DNA of 43,398 bases from Patescibacteria group bacterium. Its GTDB lineage: Bacteria > Patescibacteriota > Minisyncoccia > Moranbacterales > SCTJ01. Location of the stretch: assembly GCA_004297805.1 (NCBI GenBank), contig SCTJ01000079.1, forward strand, positions 1 to 43,398, read 5' to 3'. The position numbers were made by a program, and so were the translations under genes. Shown here piece after piece: positions 7,443 to 14,866 of the stretch (position 1 is the stretch's first letter; each line of letters opens with the position of its first letter). The notes under the pieces were generated by a model. That model saw nothing but the letters and a program-made list of their open reading frames with translations, was not told where the DNA came from and made no database searches.

Positions 7443-7763
7443 TTGTATCTCGCGACCCACCGGCGCGTGATTGGTTTTTCCAAGCCGTCACGCCATTCGC
7501 TGGGCGTACGCCTGGAAAATACTCTCTTGGAAATTATTGAACTTGGTTATCTCGCTCTTGGGAAACAGGGAACATCGCGGTTAATGATAATTAGCAAGCT
7601 AGACATTAAATTGCGTATCTTTTTCACGCATCTGCGCCTGGCTCACCAAACACGCTGCTTGAACGATGCCGGATACGCCGAACTTTCTCAGCACTCAGTT
7701 GAACTTGGAAAAATGATTGGCCATTGGATCAAGGCAACGAAAACCGCGCTGAATGCGCGGTGA
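7443..7763 (+). CDS. avd: Avd-like DGR accessory protein (four-helix bundle)
   Basis: 106 residues from TTG; the helix RHSLGVRLENTLLEIIELGY, the middle MIISKLDIKLRIFFTHLRLA and the ending LGKMIGHWIKATK are the Avd/S23-like four-helix signature. Avd pentamers bind the RT and TR RNA and are needed for mutagenic homing in known DGRs. The frame stays open upstream to about 7380 and encodes VIFHKLSVLYLATHRR, which matches the first Avd helix, so the TTG is not the real start. No canonical start is in frame before it. The ATG at 7390 is out of frame by the ten-base C tract. Unusually, the gene is on the opposite strand from RT, TR and target. Its end is a hairpin (7743-7761). Confidence 0.8.
   Translation: MYLATHRRVIGFSKPSRHSLGVRLENTLLEIIELGYLALGKQGTSRLMIISKLDIKLRIFFTHLRLAHQTRCLNDAGYAELSQHSVELGKMIGHWIKATKTALNAR
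7743..7761. other. Hairpin at avd end, just past the TR 3' end
   Basis: ACCGCGC and GCGCGGT, five-base loop. On the minus strand it lies about 15 bases after the TR 3' end, so it may be part of the TR RNA as well as the end of the avd mRNA. Confidence 0.5.
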
Positions 7764-7776
7764 CGTCTGTTTCTTC

Positions 7777-7891
7777 AAGAGAATACCACCCCGTTGTTCG
7801 ACCACTCATTGTCAGGCTGATTCCTGTTCACGTTCGCTCCAGTCGCATTCGCGTTGCCGAAGTTGAGCAGATTGCCATCGGAAGAGGTGCT
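7777..7891 (-). other. DGR template repeat (TR)
   Basis: This minus-strand segment aligns without gaps to the 3' end of the target gene (VR1). From AGC-ACC to the shared GGGGTGGTATTCTCTTG 3' end (the IMH region) I count 15 substitutions, and every one is at a TR adenine (A to G or A to C). Non-adenine positions are identical. AAC and AAT codons are over-represented, as in other TRs. The reading frame is kept: TR sits in a 64-codon ORF that ends GVVFS and may be the remains of a target gene. Homology ends just 5' of this, where a T/A mismatch and then unrelated bases appear. Confidence 0.95.
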
Positions 7892-8074
7892 GTATTTGCC
7901 TGATGCCATCCGAAGCTGCACTGGAACGGACGCGGACCAAACCGCATCAGTACCGATTGGTGGGGACACATTATGTGCGCGCTCCTTTCCCCCTGGTCAT
8001 TTTCCCGCGCCAGCACCAGACAAGCAGAAACATTTGGGAGCGTGACGCTTGCGCCACGCTGCATTACCAACTTC

Positions 8075-8080
8075 ATTATA
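8075..8080 (-). promoter_or_regulatory. Consensus -10 box upstream of TR
   Basis: TATAAT on the minus strand, about 185 bases before TR. The -35 is weak. The expected RNA begins with a GCGTGGCG / CGTCACGC hairpin (loop CAAG) and runs through TR, antisense to avd. Confidence 0.5.
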
Positions 8081-8099
8081 TCACAGAAATAACGCGAAA

Positions 8100-8126
8100 C
8101 TCTTTGTCCCTGACCGGGACAAAGAG
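8100..8126. other. Inverted repeat downstream of VR1
   Basis: CTCTTTGTCCC and GGGACAAAGAG, perfect 11-base arms, five-base loop, about 45 bases beyond the VR1 3' end and 37 beyond the target stop codon. DGR targets often carry a hairpin in this place that promotes retrohoming. There is no T-run, so a pure terminator role is less likely. Confidence 0.6.
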
Positions 8127-8162
8127 AATTGCCAAAAACTCAAAAATTCAAAAATCAAAGAT

Positions 8163-9197
8163 TCAACTGCAAGAGAATACCACCCCGTTGCCCGACCACT
8201 CATTGCCAGGCTGATTCCCGCGCACGCGCGCTCCAGTCGCATTCGCGTCGCCGAAGCGGAGCAGAGCGCCACCGGAAGAGGTGCGGCTTGACCAAGAATA
8301 ATTGCCATCGGTGAAGAGTTGCTGCCCTTTTTTGTGGGCTACTAAATAGCGAAAGATGGTGTTTTGGACCGGTTCGCGCAGGAGTCGGGAAACTTGGAGA
8401 GTGGAAAGAATTTGGGAGGCTTTGATGTAGTCACCTTGCTTGATTAGTTTGGCGATTTCGGGTTTTCTTTTTTTGAATTCAGTTTCAGCGGTTTGATACT
8501 CAACTGGGAGACTTCCGGCAAAAACGTTTTGCTTGGCATATTGGATGAGGAGTTCTGTTTGTTTTAGATAGTCCTTGCCAGTGGAATCTGGCAGGATATT
8601 GGGTGAGACGAATTGCCAACCCGCTTTGGGAGTTTGTTGAATAACCTGAGTTTCATTTTTGAACCAGGCCTCGGTTTTGAGATTACCTTGGTCATCGAAT
8701 TGATCTTTGTATAATAAATATTTGGCGGGATTTCCTTGTTGGTCACGTTCGATGACATTGCTACCAATCTGCGCTATGGCCAGTTTAGCCATGGTTTCAA
8801 TGGTAAGTGGGGTGCCGTCGGGAGCATGGGAGAGATTCAAGACCAGCATGTGGCCCAGTCTTTGGTGGAGTTCCAACTCCTCTTTCTTGAATGGAATGGG
8901 CGGGATGTCCTGGGGTTTGATCTGGAAACCAAAAGCTCGTTCTAGGTCTTGGGGGCCAAGGAATCTTTCTGGTCCCATGATCCTTTCAGCTTGTTCGGGA
9001 GAGACGTGGAATTGTTCGCGGAGACTAGATATTCTAATTTCCAGCTCTCTTTGCAGGCTTTCGGCTTGGTTCAAATGGCCGAGGCTAGTTTCGGTATCTT
9101 GAGTCTTTTCGCCCTGGACTAGCAGCGTGTCAAAATCAGCCTTGAGCTTTTGGATTTCAGAAAGATTGTCGGCTATTTGGTGGCAGTTGGATTGCAT
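8163..9197 (-). CDS. DGR target protein 1 with C-terminal variable domain
   Basis: 344 residues from ATG at 9195-9197, chosen because the other target paralogues also begin M(P/Q)xNCxxIADxLSxxQKxKAxF. Residues 1-60 are a predicted coiled coil. Then comes FGFQIKPQDIPPIPFKKEEL, shared with the remote target. Residues about 305-342 are VR1 (TSSGGALLRFGDANATGARV... ending GVVFSCS), consistent with a C-type-lectin-like display domain. No signal peptide or membrane segment is visible, so its location is unclear. A TACAAT -10 lies 8 bases before the ATG, so the mRNA would be nearly leaderless. VR1 reads two residues longer than TR because TGA in TR is TGC here. Confidence 0.88.
   Translation of the reverse strand: MQSNCHQIADNLSEIQKLKADFDTLLVQGEKTQDTETSLGHLNQAESLQRELEIRISSLREQFHVSPEQAERIMGPERFLGPQDLERAFGFQIKPQDIPPIPFKKEELELHQRLGHMLVLNLSHAPDGTPLTIETMAKLAIAQIGSNVIERDQQGNPAKYLLYKDQFDDQGNLKTEAWFKNETQVIQQTPKAGWQFVSPNILPDSTGKDYLKQTELLIQYAKQNVFAGSLPVEYQTAETEFKKRKPEIAKLIKQGDYIKASQILSTLQVSRLLREPVQNTIFRYLVAHKKGQQLFTDGNYSWSSRTSSGGALLRFGDANATGARVRGNQPGNEWSGNGVVFSCS
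8170..8285 (-). other. DGR variable repeat VR1
   Basis: The part of the target gene that matches TR. TR codons changed: GAT to GGT, AAT to GCT, AAC to CGC (three times), AAC to GAC, AGG to GGG, GAC to GGC, AAC to GGC, plus AGC to CGC at the 5' edge. All changes are at template adenines. Confidence 0.95.
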
Positions 9198-9265
9198 ATG
9201 TTTATATTGTACCAGATTTAGTACGCCCAGCAAAACCAACCACACACAGCCACAATCCGACGCAC

Positions 9266-9299
9266 AACATTCCAACATTCTCAAGAATGTTGGAATGTT
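9266..9299. promoter_or_regulatory. Perfect inverted repeat in front of DGR target 1
   Basis: Arms AACATTCCAACATTC and GAATGTTGGAATGTT (15 bases each, perfect) with a four-base loop, 68 bases upstream of the target start. A repeat of the same design but different sequence stands before the remote target (28846-28879). It may be an operator or an RNA/DNA hairpin. Confidence 0.6.
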
Positions 9300-9322
9300 T
9301 ATATCACGCGCTATTGGTAAAT

Positions 9323-9379
9323 GTATATACACATGTATATACACGTGTATATACATTAGTATAGCATTGGTACGTACCT
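9323..9379 (-). repeat. 57-bp GTATATAC-array repeat, copy 1
   Basis: Three 8-base palindromes GTATATAC at 12-base period with ACGT and ATGT spacers; the pair GTATATACACGTGTATATAC is a perfect 20-base palindrome. A tail ATGCTATACTAATG and the palindrome GTACGTAC follow. 55 of 57 bases match copy 2 at 28906-28962. It ends inside the stop codon of the preceding radical SAM gene and begins 125 bases before the target start. Confidence 0.9.
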
Positions 9380-10430
9380 ATCCTTTTCGATAACAACCCT
9401 TGCAATAGTCTGGCACATTGCCCCGCAAAGTGCGCTGACGCAAGTCCTGATAAGCTTGGCCCTGCCAGATATTCTTGAATTTGGTGGAAAGCATATTTCC
9501 CAAATTCGCCACCTGTGGATCAGCCACAATGCAACAAGGCGAGACATCGCCTTCAGTGGTGACATAAAGTGCGCGCCATGGCCATTGGCAACGTGCTCCC
9601 GCGGTCGGCTTCATGCTCCCTACGCCTGACACAAAGAATAATCGTACTCCCAACTTTTTCGCTTCAATCTTGGCCTGCGCTATTGCTTCAGTAACGTGCT
9701 CATTATTTTTTGCTTTCATCCCAGCAATCGTGGCCTTCCAATTCTCCTTGCCGCGATCAGAAACGCTAGTATTCACAATCACCTCATCCACTCCAATCCG
9801 CTTGGCAAATTCCAGCATCGGAATGAGCTGATCAGTATTGTCATTGAAAAGTAGCATCCAAATCCCAATCTCCAGATCACTTTTTTGCTGATTGCGCTCC
9901 TTGACCAACTGTTCCAGATTGCGTTTGACGATGGCCAATTCCCCACCCGGACGATAATGTCGATATTGTTCGGAGTTTTGCGTATCAATCGAAAAATAAA
10001 TCCGATCCAAACCACTGGCCACTGCTGCTTGAATTTTGGCGGCACTCAACAAGTTGCCATTAGTCACTGTCGTCACCGCAATTTCCTTGGATTTGGCATA
10101 GCGCACCATCTGGAAAAAATCAGCGGCCAAAGTTGGCTCCCCCATGCCTTGCAAATTCAATTTCAAAACTGTCGGCAGTTGGTCAATAATTTTTTTGAAG
10201 GTAATCAAGTCCATGGTCAAGCTCTTTCGACGCTCAGCCAATTCCCGCCGATGGCACATCACACAACTCAAATTGCAAGCAATGGTCGGCTCGATATCTA
10301 CACTGACCGGACCAGCCCAGACTTTGGCGCCTAGCGGCAATAGGAATGACAAAGCCGCGTTCAAAACCCGGCTTGGGTGACGCCAGTTATTTTTCAGTAT
10401 TTTTTGGATGAGTTTAGTTCGCCTGTCCAT
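9378..10430 (-). CDS. Radical SAM/SPASM protein
   Basis: 350 residues from ATG at 10428-10430. The iron-sulfur motif CNLSCVMC (C52, C56, C59) is followed by LNLQGMGEPT and TNGNLL, the usual radical SAM strands. The C terminus has SPASM-type cysteines (GARCQWPW, SPCC, YCKGCY) that hold auxiliary [4Fe-4S] clusters. Families of this build modify peptides or sugars; the substrate is not evident. Its start overlaps the end of the downstream-numbered GT gene by 17 bases, so the two are co-translated, which suggests a role in polysaccharide or surface-peptide synthesis. Its stop codon is part of the 57-bp repeat. Confidence 0.9.
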   Translation of the reverse strand: MDRRTKLIQKILKNNWRHPSRVLNAALSFLLPLGAKVWAGPVSVDIEPTIACNLSCVMCHRRELAERRKSLTMDLITFKKIIDQLPTVLKLNLQGMGEPTLAADFFQMVRYAKSKEIAVTTVTNGNLLSAAKIQAAVASGLDRIYFSIDTQNSEQYRHYRPGGELAIVKRNLEQLVKERNQQKSDLEIGIWMLLFNDNTDQLIPMLEFAKRIGVDEVIVNTSVSDRGKENWKATIAGMKAKNNEHVTEAIAQAKIEAKKLGVRLFFVSGVGSMKPTAGARCQWPWRALYVTTEGDVSPCCIVADPQVANLGNMLSTKFKNIWQGQAYQDLRQRTLRGNVPDYCKGCYRKG

Positions 10431-11604
10431 TTTTTGCTTCCTCAAAAACATTAAGCAACTCTTTCAAATACTTTTCGCTTCCGTATTTTTCTTTGGCAGC
10501 CGCTTGAATAGCCTGCTCATCAAATGGAAGCTCTCGGTTAAATATTTTTTCGATCACTTTTTTCATCTCCGTCGTGTCCTGGCAAATCCAACCATTCACT
10601 CCATTTTCAACCAATTCTGAATAGGCCCCACTGGCTAGGGCCACAAAAGGCTTGCCCTCGGCCAAAGCTTCCATCCCAATCAAGCCAAACGTTTCCGGCA
10701 GACGCGAAGCGGAAACTACCAACGCACTCTTGCGAATGTAGCGCCGCACTTCCCCTGGGGAAAGATGACCCAAATGCACCACGTTGTCGCGTCGGGGAAT
10801 CTTATAACCGTCCTGGGTGCTCCCCGCCAAATACAATTGGCCTCCCTTCAGGTCGCGGAACATCGCAACCAACTGATCGATCCCCTTGCCCGGAATTAGT
10901 CGGCCGAAATAGAAGGCATAGGGGATATTCCCCACTTCCTCACCCTGACGATCAAACGGGATTTCTCGAATAAAATGCGGCCGAACTGAAATTTTGGACT
11001 CAGTAATACCCGCTTTCACCAAGATGCGCTGCAAAAAATAGCTTGGCACAACAAAACGATCAACTAAGCGGTCGATTCGTTGCGGAGAATAAATGTATTT
11101 TTTGACTACCAACAGGAGCCGCTGCAAAAATGAGTATTTTTTCACCATCAGAAATTTCCAGTACTGGGATCCGATCTGTTCATCATAAACTTCGCGATCC
11201 GGAGAAACCAGCTCATAGTCATGCACCGTCATCACAATTGGAATTTTTCTTTGCTTGATAACGCTCAGAATTCCAAAGGAGAGATGGTGATAAATATTGT
11301 GCAGGTGAACGATCTCGGGATGAAAATCATCTAGCAACTCAGCTAGCTTCCGCTTGGCCTCAAAAGAATGAAAAATCCGACCAGTGCCTTTGAGTCGTTG
11401 CCAGAAAGAATACTGACGAGAATAGCCAACCGTGGAAACAAAATATTTCTCCCACCCGCTCGACAAATTGTGGCGATGACGCATGGAAAAAACTGCCACT
11501 TCATGCCCATTGGCTTGCAGTAGATCGATCAGGTCTTGAAAGTGGGTTTCGGCCCCCCCACCTCCCACCAGAAAATTGAATTTATTGATTTCGAGTATTT
11601 TCAT
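10414..11604 (-). CDS. GT4-family glycosyltransferase
   Basis: 396 residues. MKILEINKFNFLVGGGGAETH gives the first GT-B strand with its glycine loop; IPIVMTVHDYELVSPDREVY is the usual acceptor-side segment; PYAFYFGRLIPGKGIDQLVA and the EX7E motif in PETFGLIGMEALAEGKPFVA mark the nucleotide-sugar domain. It probably adds a sugar to a surface polysaccharide. Its start lies inside the end of the O-antigen-ligase-like gene (23-base overlap) and its end overlaps the radical SAM gene, so these three genes form one tightly packed operon. The transferred sugar cannot be told. Confidence 0.9.
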   Translation of the reverse strand: MKILEINKFNFLVGGGGAETHFQDLIDLLQANGHEVAVFSMRHRHNLSSGWEKYFVSTVGYSRQYSFWQRLKGTGRIFHSFEAKRKLAELLDDFHPEIVHLHNIYHHLSFGILSVIKQRKIPIVMTVHDYELVSPDREVYDEQIGSQYWKFLMVKKYSFLQRLLLVVKKYIYSPQRIDRLVDRFVVPSYFLQRILVKAGITESKISVRPHFIREIPFDRQGEEVGNIPYAFYFGRLIPGKGIDQLVAMFRDLKGGQLYLAGSTQDGYKIPRRDNVVHLGHLSPGEVRRYIRKSALVVSASRLPETFGLIGMEALAEGKPFVALASGAYSELVENGVNGWICQDTTEMKKVIEKIFNRELPFDEQAIQAAAKEKYGSEKYLKELLNVFEEAKNGQAN

Positions 11605-13036
11605 ATGGTTTCGCTTGTTCCGACAATTTTCCTTGTGCCCGAATCAATCCCAGGATGATCCAAAAAAATATTCCCAACAGATTGGCCTCCAAGTACGGTT
11701 GAAACAGAAAGGCCACGCCATAGTAAATCAGAGCGCCCAGGAGTGCGAACGAAACCCAGTCGCGTCGCGCTTGTTTCCAGGCCATTTGCGCAAACGTCCA
11801 ACCCAACCAACCGAACAAACCAAGGCCAGCCAATCCCATTTGGACAAAAATGACTAACGGAGAGTTGTGAACATTCCGCACCTCCACAAGATCCCAATAC
11901 CGCCCGATTTCAATAAAAACAGCTTGTCCGAAACCAATGCCCAATACCGGGCTCTTCGAATATTCCCTAAGCGCCTCTTTCCATACCGTTGCTCGCCACA
12001 GGAAGCTTTCGTCTTCACTGTTTCCCGTTAGCGACGACGCGCGCTGTTCCACCGCGCTTGTCACGCCAGACACCGCCTCGTGAATAGCTGAGCGGGGTAG
12101 CATCAGCGAAAAGTAGAAAATTGTCATCGCAATTCCGATTATCACAACCACATAGGCCGCAATTAGCTTGCCCGTTTTTTGACGTTGCTCCCGCGTGGCC
12201 AGGGCAAGCAAAAATACCAACGCCACGGCCAGGGCAATCCACAGGTGACGCATGAGCGATCCAATCACTCCCACTGCCCAAATCGCCGAAAGAATCAAAA
12301 ACCAAGTTTTGTTTTTCCACTCACCCCCGAGGTAGGCCGCCAGCGATCCAATTAGCGCTAAACCCAAATAGAAAGCGTGACTAAAAGCCAAGATGCGCAC
12401 GCCTTCGGTCGAGAGCGGAGTAAATTCCGTCCAAAGCCCTCCCCCATTGATAATACCGTACGAGATAAAAGCGATGATCGCCACGGCTCCAGCCATGACA
12501 AATTGCAAAGTTTTCTTGATTTTCTCTTGCGAGTTGGCCAGCAGCCAAACCAAAAAATAAACCAATGGATAGAAGGCATAGTTTTTGGCACTACTGAAGG
12601 ACACCGCCATGTCTCCACCCAAGACCCCGACGCTCAGAAAAAAATAAGCAATGGCTAGGACCGCAAATCCGATTACTAGCCAATCAGGCTTCTTGAATTG
12701 CCATTTAATTTTCCCATTCAACATTTGAAAAATCGTCCCCAAAATCACGGCCCCCAAAATCAAATCAATCGGATAGAGTTTCCATTCGTTCCTTCCCCAA
12801 AAAATGGATTGCAAAGTGAAAAAGCGTTCAAAAACGACTGTTAAAAATATCACGGCCCAAACTCCGGACAGCGGATAGAAAAAAGCGATCCCGGCTGCCA
12901 TCAGCATCGTCGCCAGATAGACTGGCAAGCTGAATCCCAAGAATAAATTAGACACCACAAAAATCGCAGCGAAGACAATGATGAAAATCGCGCTAATCAC
13001 CTCTTTTTTGCCTTGTTTTTGGCTAATTTCGAACAT
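11582..13036 (-). CDS. O-antigen ligase/Wzy-like polymerase, multi-spanning
   Basis: 484 residues from ATG at 13034-13036, chosen because the peptide before it is not membrane-like. About ten or more hydrophobic helices are visible. The large loop ends in VRNVHNSPLVIFVQMGLAGLGL, the H-N-S motif of the Wzy/WaaL (PF04932) superfamily, and is preceded by SPVLGIGFGQAVFIEIGR. Members polymerise or ligate lipid-linked oligosaccharides on the outer side of the membrane. With two Wzz-like proteins in the locus, a Wzy-dependent pathway is plausible. Ligase and polymerase cannot be separated by eye. Confidence 0.85.
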   Translation of the reverse strand: MFEISQKQGKKEVISAIFIIVFAAIFVVSNLFLGFSLPVYLATMLMAAGIAFFYPLSGVWAVIFLTVVFERFFTLQSIFWGRNEWKLYPIDLILGAVILGTIFQMLNGKIKWQFKKPDWLVIGFAVLAIAYFFLSVGVLGGDMAVSFSSAKNYAFYPLVYFLVWLLANSQEKIKKTLQFVMAGAVAIIAFISYGIINGGGLWTEFTPLSTEGVRILAFSHAFYLGLALIGSLAAYLGGEWKNKTWFLILSAIWAVGVIGSLMRHLWIALAVALVFLLALATREQRQKTGKLIAAYVVVIIGIAMTIFYFSLMLPRSAIHEAVSGVTSAVEQRASSLTGNSEDESFLWRATVWKEALREYSKSPVLGIGFGQAVFIEIGRYWDLVEVRNVHNSPLVIFVQMGLAGLGLFGWLGWTFAQMAWKQARRDWVSFALLGALIYYGVAFLFQPYLEANLLGIFFWIILGLIRAQGKLSEQAKPYENTRNQ

Positions 13037-13088
13037 AAACCATTCAATTACTGGAAACGTTCTATTATAGCACAATTCCATAAATAAA

Positions 13089-13125
13089 TCAAGCCCCGGG
13101 TGCATGCTGCACGCGCGGGGCTTGA
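13089..13125 (-). terminator. Strong terminator of the three-gene GC-rich unit
   Basis: TCAAGCCCCG and CGGGGCTTGA arms, then TTTATTTAT on the minus strand. Before it the 3' UTR has two smaller hairpins: CTTCGG...CCGAAG right after the last stop codon, and CTACC-GCAA-GGTAG with a GNRA tetraloop. Confidence 0.85.
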
Positions 13126-13203
13126 GCTACCTTGCGGTAGACTTTGTACGTTGTACTGTTGGGCACTTGCCTTCGGTCCTCCGCCGAAGGGGTTACCCAG
13201 GAA

Positions 13204-13683
13204 CTACTGCTTGACGATGAGCACGCAGTCCTCGCGCTTCGCTTGGGGGTTGTAGGAGCACTTGGCACCGACCCCGGGACCGAACCAGTCGGGCGGGTCG
13301 GTTTCCATCGCCTTCTCGATGAAGGAGTAGCGCTCGATCCCCTTCTCGTCGCTGAAGGTGATCTGGAACCGCGGGCTGTCGCGCAGGTTGATCGTGATGG
13401 ACGACTTGCCGTTGTAGACCTCCACGGTGGACCAGTTGTAGTGGTGGATCGCGACCAGATTGATCGGCCCGCTCACCGAGATGGTGGCTTTGCCGTCATC
13501 GTAGACGACCGCCGAGACCAGCGTCCCCTTGGGGGGCACCTGGGCCGGGTACTTCGGCTCGGCCATGGCCGTCCCGACGAGGGACAGCACGATGGCGAAG
13601 GTGAAGCACAGCGCGATGACCTTCTGCGCCGCGATGCGGAACAACCCGCGGGCGACGGCACGGAACATCCTGATGGTCTTCAT
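13204..13683 (-). CDS. Secreted 159-aa protein, unknown (GC-rich unit)
   Basis: AGGAGGAGGACACC precedes the ATG. A long signal peptide (about 1-41) with two charged start segments and the hydrophobic core ALCFTFAIVLSLVGTAMA ends at a good AMA cleavage site before EPKYP. The mature part is beta-rich with no motif I recognise and ends CSYNPQAKREDCVLIVKQ, with two cysteines that may form a disulfide. It is the third gene of a unit that also makes a membrane-anchored coiled-coil protein and a LysM/beta-barrel protein, so a joint role in an envelope structure is likely. GC-rich codon use differs sharply from the ligase gene next to it. Confidence 0.75.
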   Translation of the reverse strand: MKTIRMFRAVARGLFRIAAQKVIALCFTFAIVLSLVGTAMAEPKYPAQVPPKGTLVSAVVYDDGKATISVSGPINLVAIHHYNWSTVEVYNGKSSITINLRDSPRFQITFSDEKGIERYSFIEKAMETDPPDWFGPGVGAKCSYNPQAKREDCVLIVKQ

Positions 13684-13716
13684 GGTGTCCTCCTCCTGTT
13701 TCTGTTGTCGCTGCGG

Positions 13717-14778
13717 CTATTGCACGACGAACGTGCAGCCGCAGCAGGTATCCGTACTGCAATCGAACCCGATCCCCTGGCCGACGAAGTCGACGAGGTC
13801 AGGCGCCATGTCGGGTGTGATCAACGCCCAGTGCTTGTGCCCTTTCGAACACTTGAACTGGAAGTTGAGTCTCATCCCGAGCCAACCCTGAAAACAGGTC
13901 ATGTTCGGGGGACGTTCGATGTGACCGCCCTCCGGATCCTTCTTCCCGGTGATCGGATCGATGGCCGGGATGTAGATCTCCACGTTGACGGGCGCGATCC
14001 CGTCGATGTGGACCATGAACCGCTCGTCCCTCCAGATCCGCACCCCCTTGGGTAGGAGCTGGGGACCATCTCCCTCACCGCAGAGCGGCGGAAGCAGGAT
14101 TTCCCCGTTCACCAGCCGTGGGGATTCCATGAGACGGGGGTTGGGCTTACCGTCCTTACAGTCCCCGCCTTCCGCGCACGGATTCGACGCGCTCATCGCA
14201 GGCTTGAGAGCCGGGGCGGGAGCAGGCGGGGTTGCGGACTCTTCGGCCGCACCCATCTGGGACGGCGGCGCGATGTCCGGTATGGTCGCGATGACCTCAC
14301 CGGTGCTGCCGTTCACCATCTGATGCTCGCCGGTGGCCGCTCCTCCTGGGGCAGGCGTACCGGGCTTTGCTTCGGAATCGGGCTTCGGTCCAGGACCGGG
14401 CTTGTGACCCGACCCTCTGTGCTTGCGCTCGCCGGTGCCCTTCTGGTCGCGGCACTTGGCCAACTCGGCCTTGAGATCCGTGACCTCCTTCTGGCAGTTG
14501 ACGAGCAGCGCACCTGGCTCACCACAGCGCGTGAGCGCCGCAATGAGATTGGTGACGTTGCCCTGACAGCTCGCGAAGGCCGGCTTCATCACCTCGAGCT
14601 CGCCCTTGAGCTTGTCGAGCTCGCCCTGGTTGACCTTGGCAGGTCCACCCTGGTTGTCGACGAACCGCATGTGGAAATGGTTGCTCCCCAACCAGATGCC
14701 ACCGATGATGGCCAGGATGACGAGCAGGGTCACGATGACCCCAGTCTTCCACCCACCATCCCTGTCTCCATTGCTCAT
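13717..14778 (-). CDS. Membrane-anchored coiled-coil protein with Cys-rich C terminus, unknown
   Basis: 353 residues, SD GGGAGG before ATG. One membrane anchor (about 13-30, GVIVTLLVILAIIGGIWL), a coiled coil (about 45-110) with cysteines at heptad-like spacing (ASCQGN, TRCGE, VNCQKE, AKCRDQ), a Gly/Pro/Lys-rich linker (about 112-150), then a C-terminal domain with several Cys, ending STDTCCGCTFVVQ. The layout resembles periplasm-spanning proteins that link membrane and cell wall or outer membrane. No family recognised. Its neighbours in the unit are a secreted protein and a LysM barrel, which fits an envelope-spanning role. Not typical of CPR in codon use. Confidence 0.7.
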   Translation of the reverse strand: MSNGDRDGGWKTGVIVTLLVILAIIGGIWLGSNHFHMRFVDNQGGPAKVNQGELDKLKGELEVMKPAFASCQGNVTNLIAALTRCGEPGALLVNCQKEVTDLKAELAKCRDQKGTGERKHRGSGHKPGPGPKPDSEAKPGTPAPGGAATGEHQMVNGSTGEVIATIPDIAPPSQMGAAEESATPPAPAPALKPAMSASNPCAEGGDCKDGKPNPRLMESPRLVNGEILLPPLCGEGDGPQLLPKGVRIWRDERFMVHIDGIAPVNVEIYIPAIDPITGKKDPEGGHIERPPNMTCFQGWLGMRLNFQFKCSKGHKHWALITPDMAPDLVDFVGQGIGFDCSTDTCCGCTFVVQ

Positions 14779-14805
14779 GACGATCCTCCCTTCTTGCTTC
14801 GGTGA

Positions 14806-14842
14806 AGCGGCTCACTGGAATCTTGCGATCCAGCGAGCCGCT
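14806..14842 (-). other. Intercistronic hairpin
   Basis: AGCGGCTC and GAGCCGCT plus inner CTGGA/TCCAG arms, between the LysM-barrel gene and the coiled-coil gene and just before the latter's SD. It lacks a T-run, so it may protect the mRNA end or attenuate rather than terminate. Confidence 0.65.
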
Positions 14843-14866
14843 CGTTATTGTTCTGTGTTGCCGGCG

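Noticed and set aside
7443-7763. Avd-like protein as a 23S rRNA intervening-sequence (S23) protein
   Set aside because: The four-helix fold is shared, but adjacency to a DGR RT and TR favours Avd; no rRNA is near.
7775-7969. 64-codon ORF that contains the TR
   Set aside because: It reads in the target frame but is best seen as the TR region or target remains; no evidence of an independent gene.
9323-9379. GTATATAC array as a CRISPR array
   Set aside because: Units of 8 bases with 4-base spacers, no cas genes.
13144-14055. 303-codon plus-strand ORF opposite the GC-rich unit
   Set aside because: Antisense shadow of high-GC coding DNA; Asp/His/Arg/Leu-biased composition, no SD, while the minus-strand genes have SDs and signal peptides.
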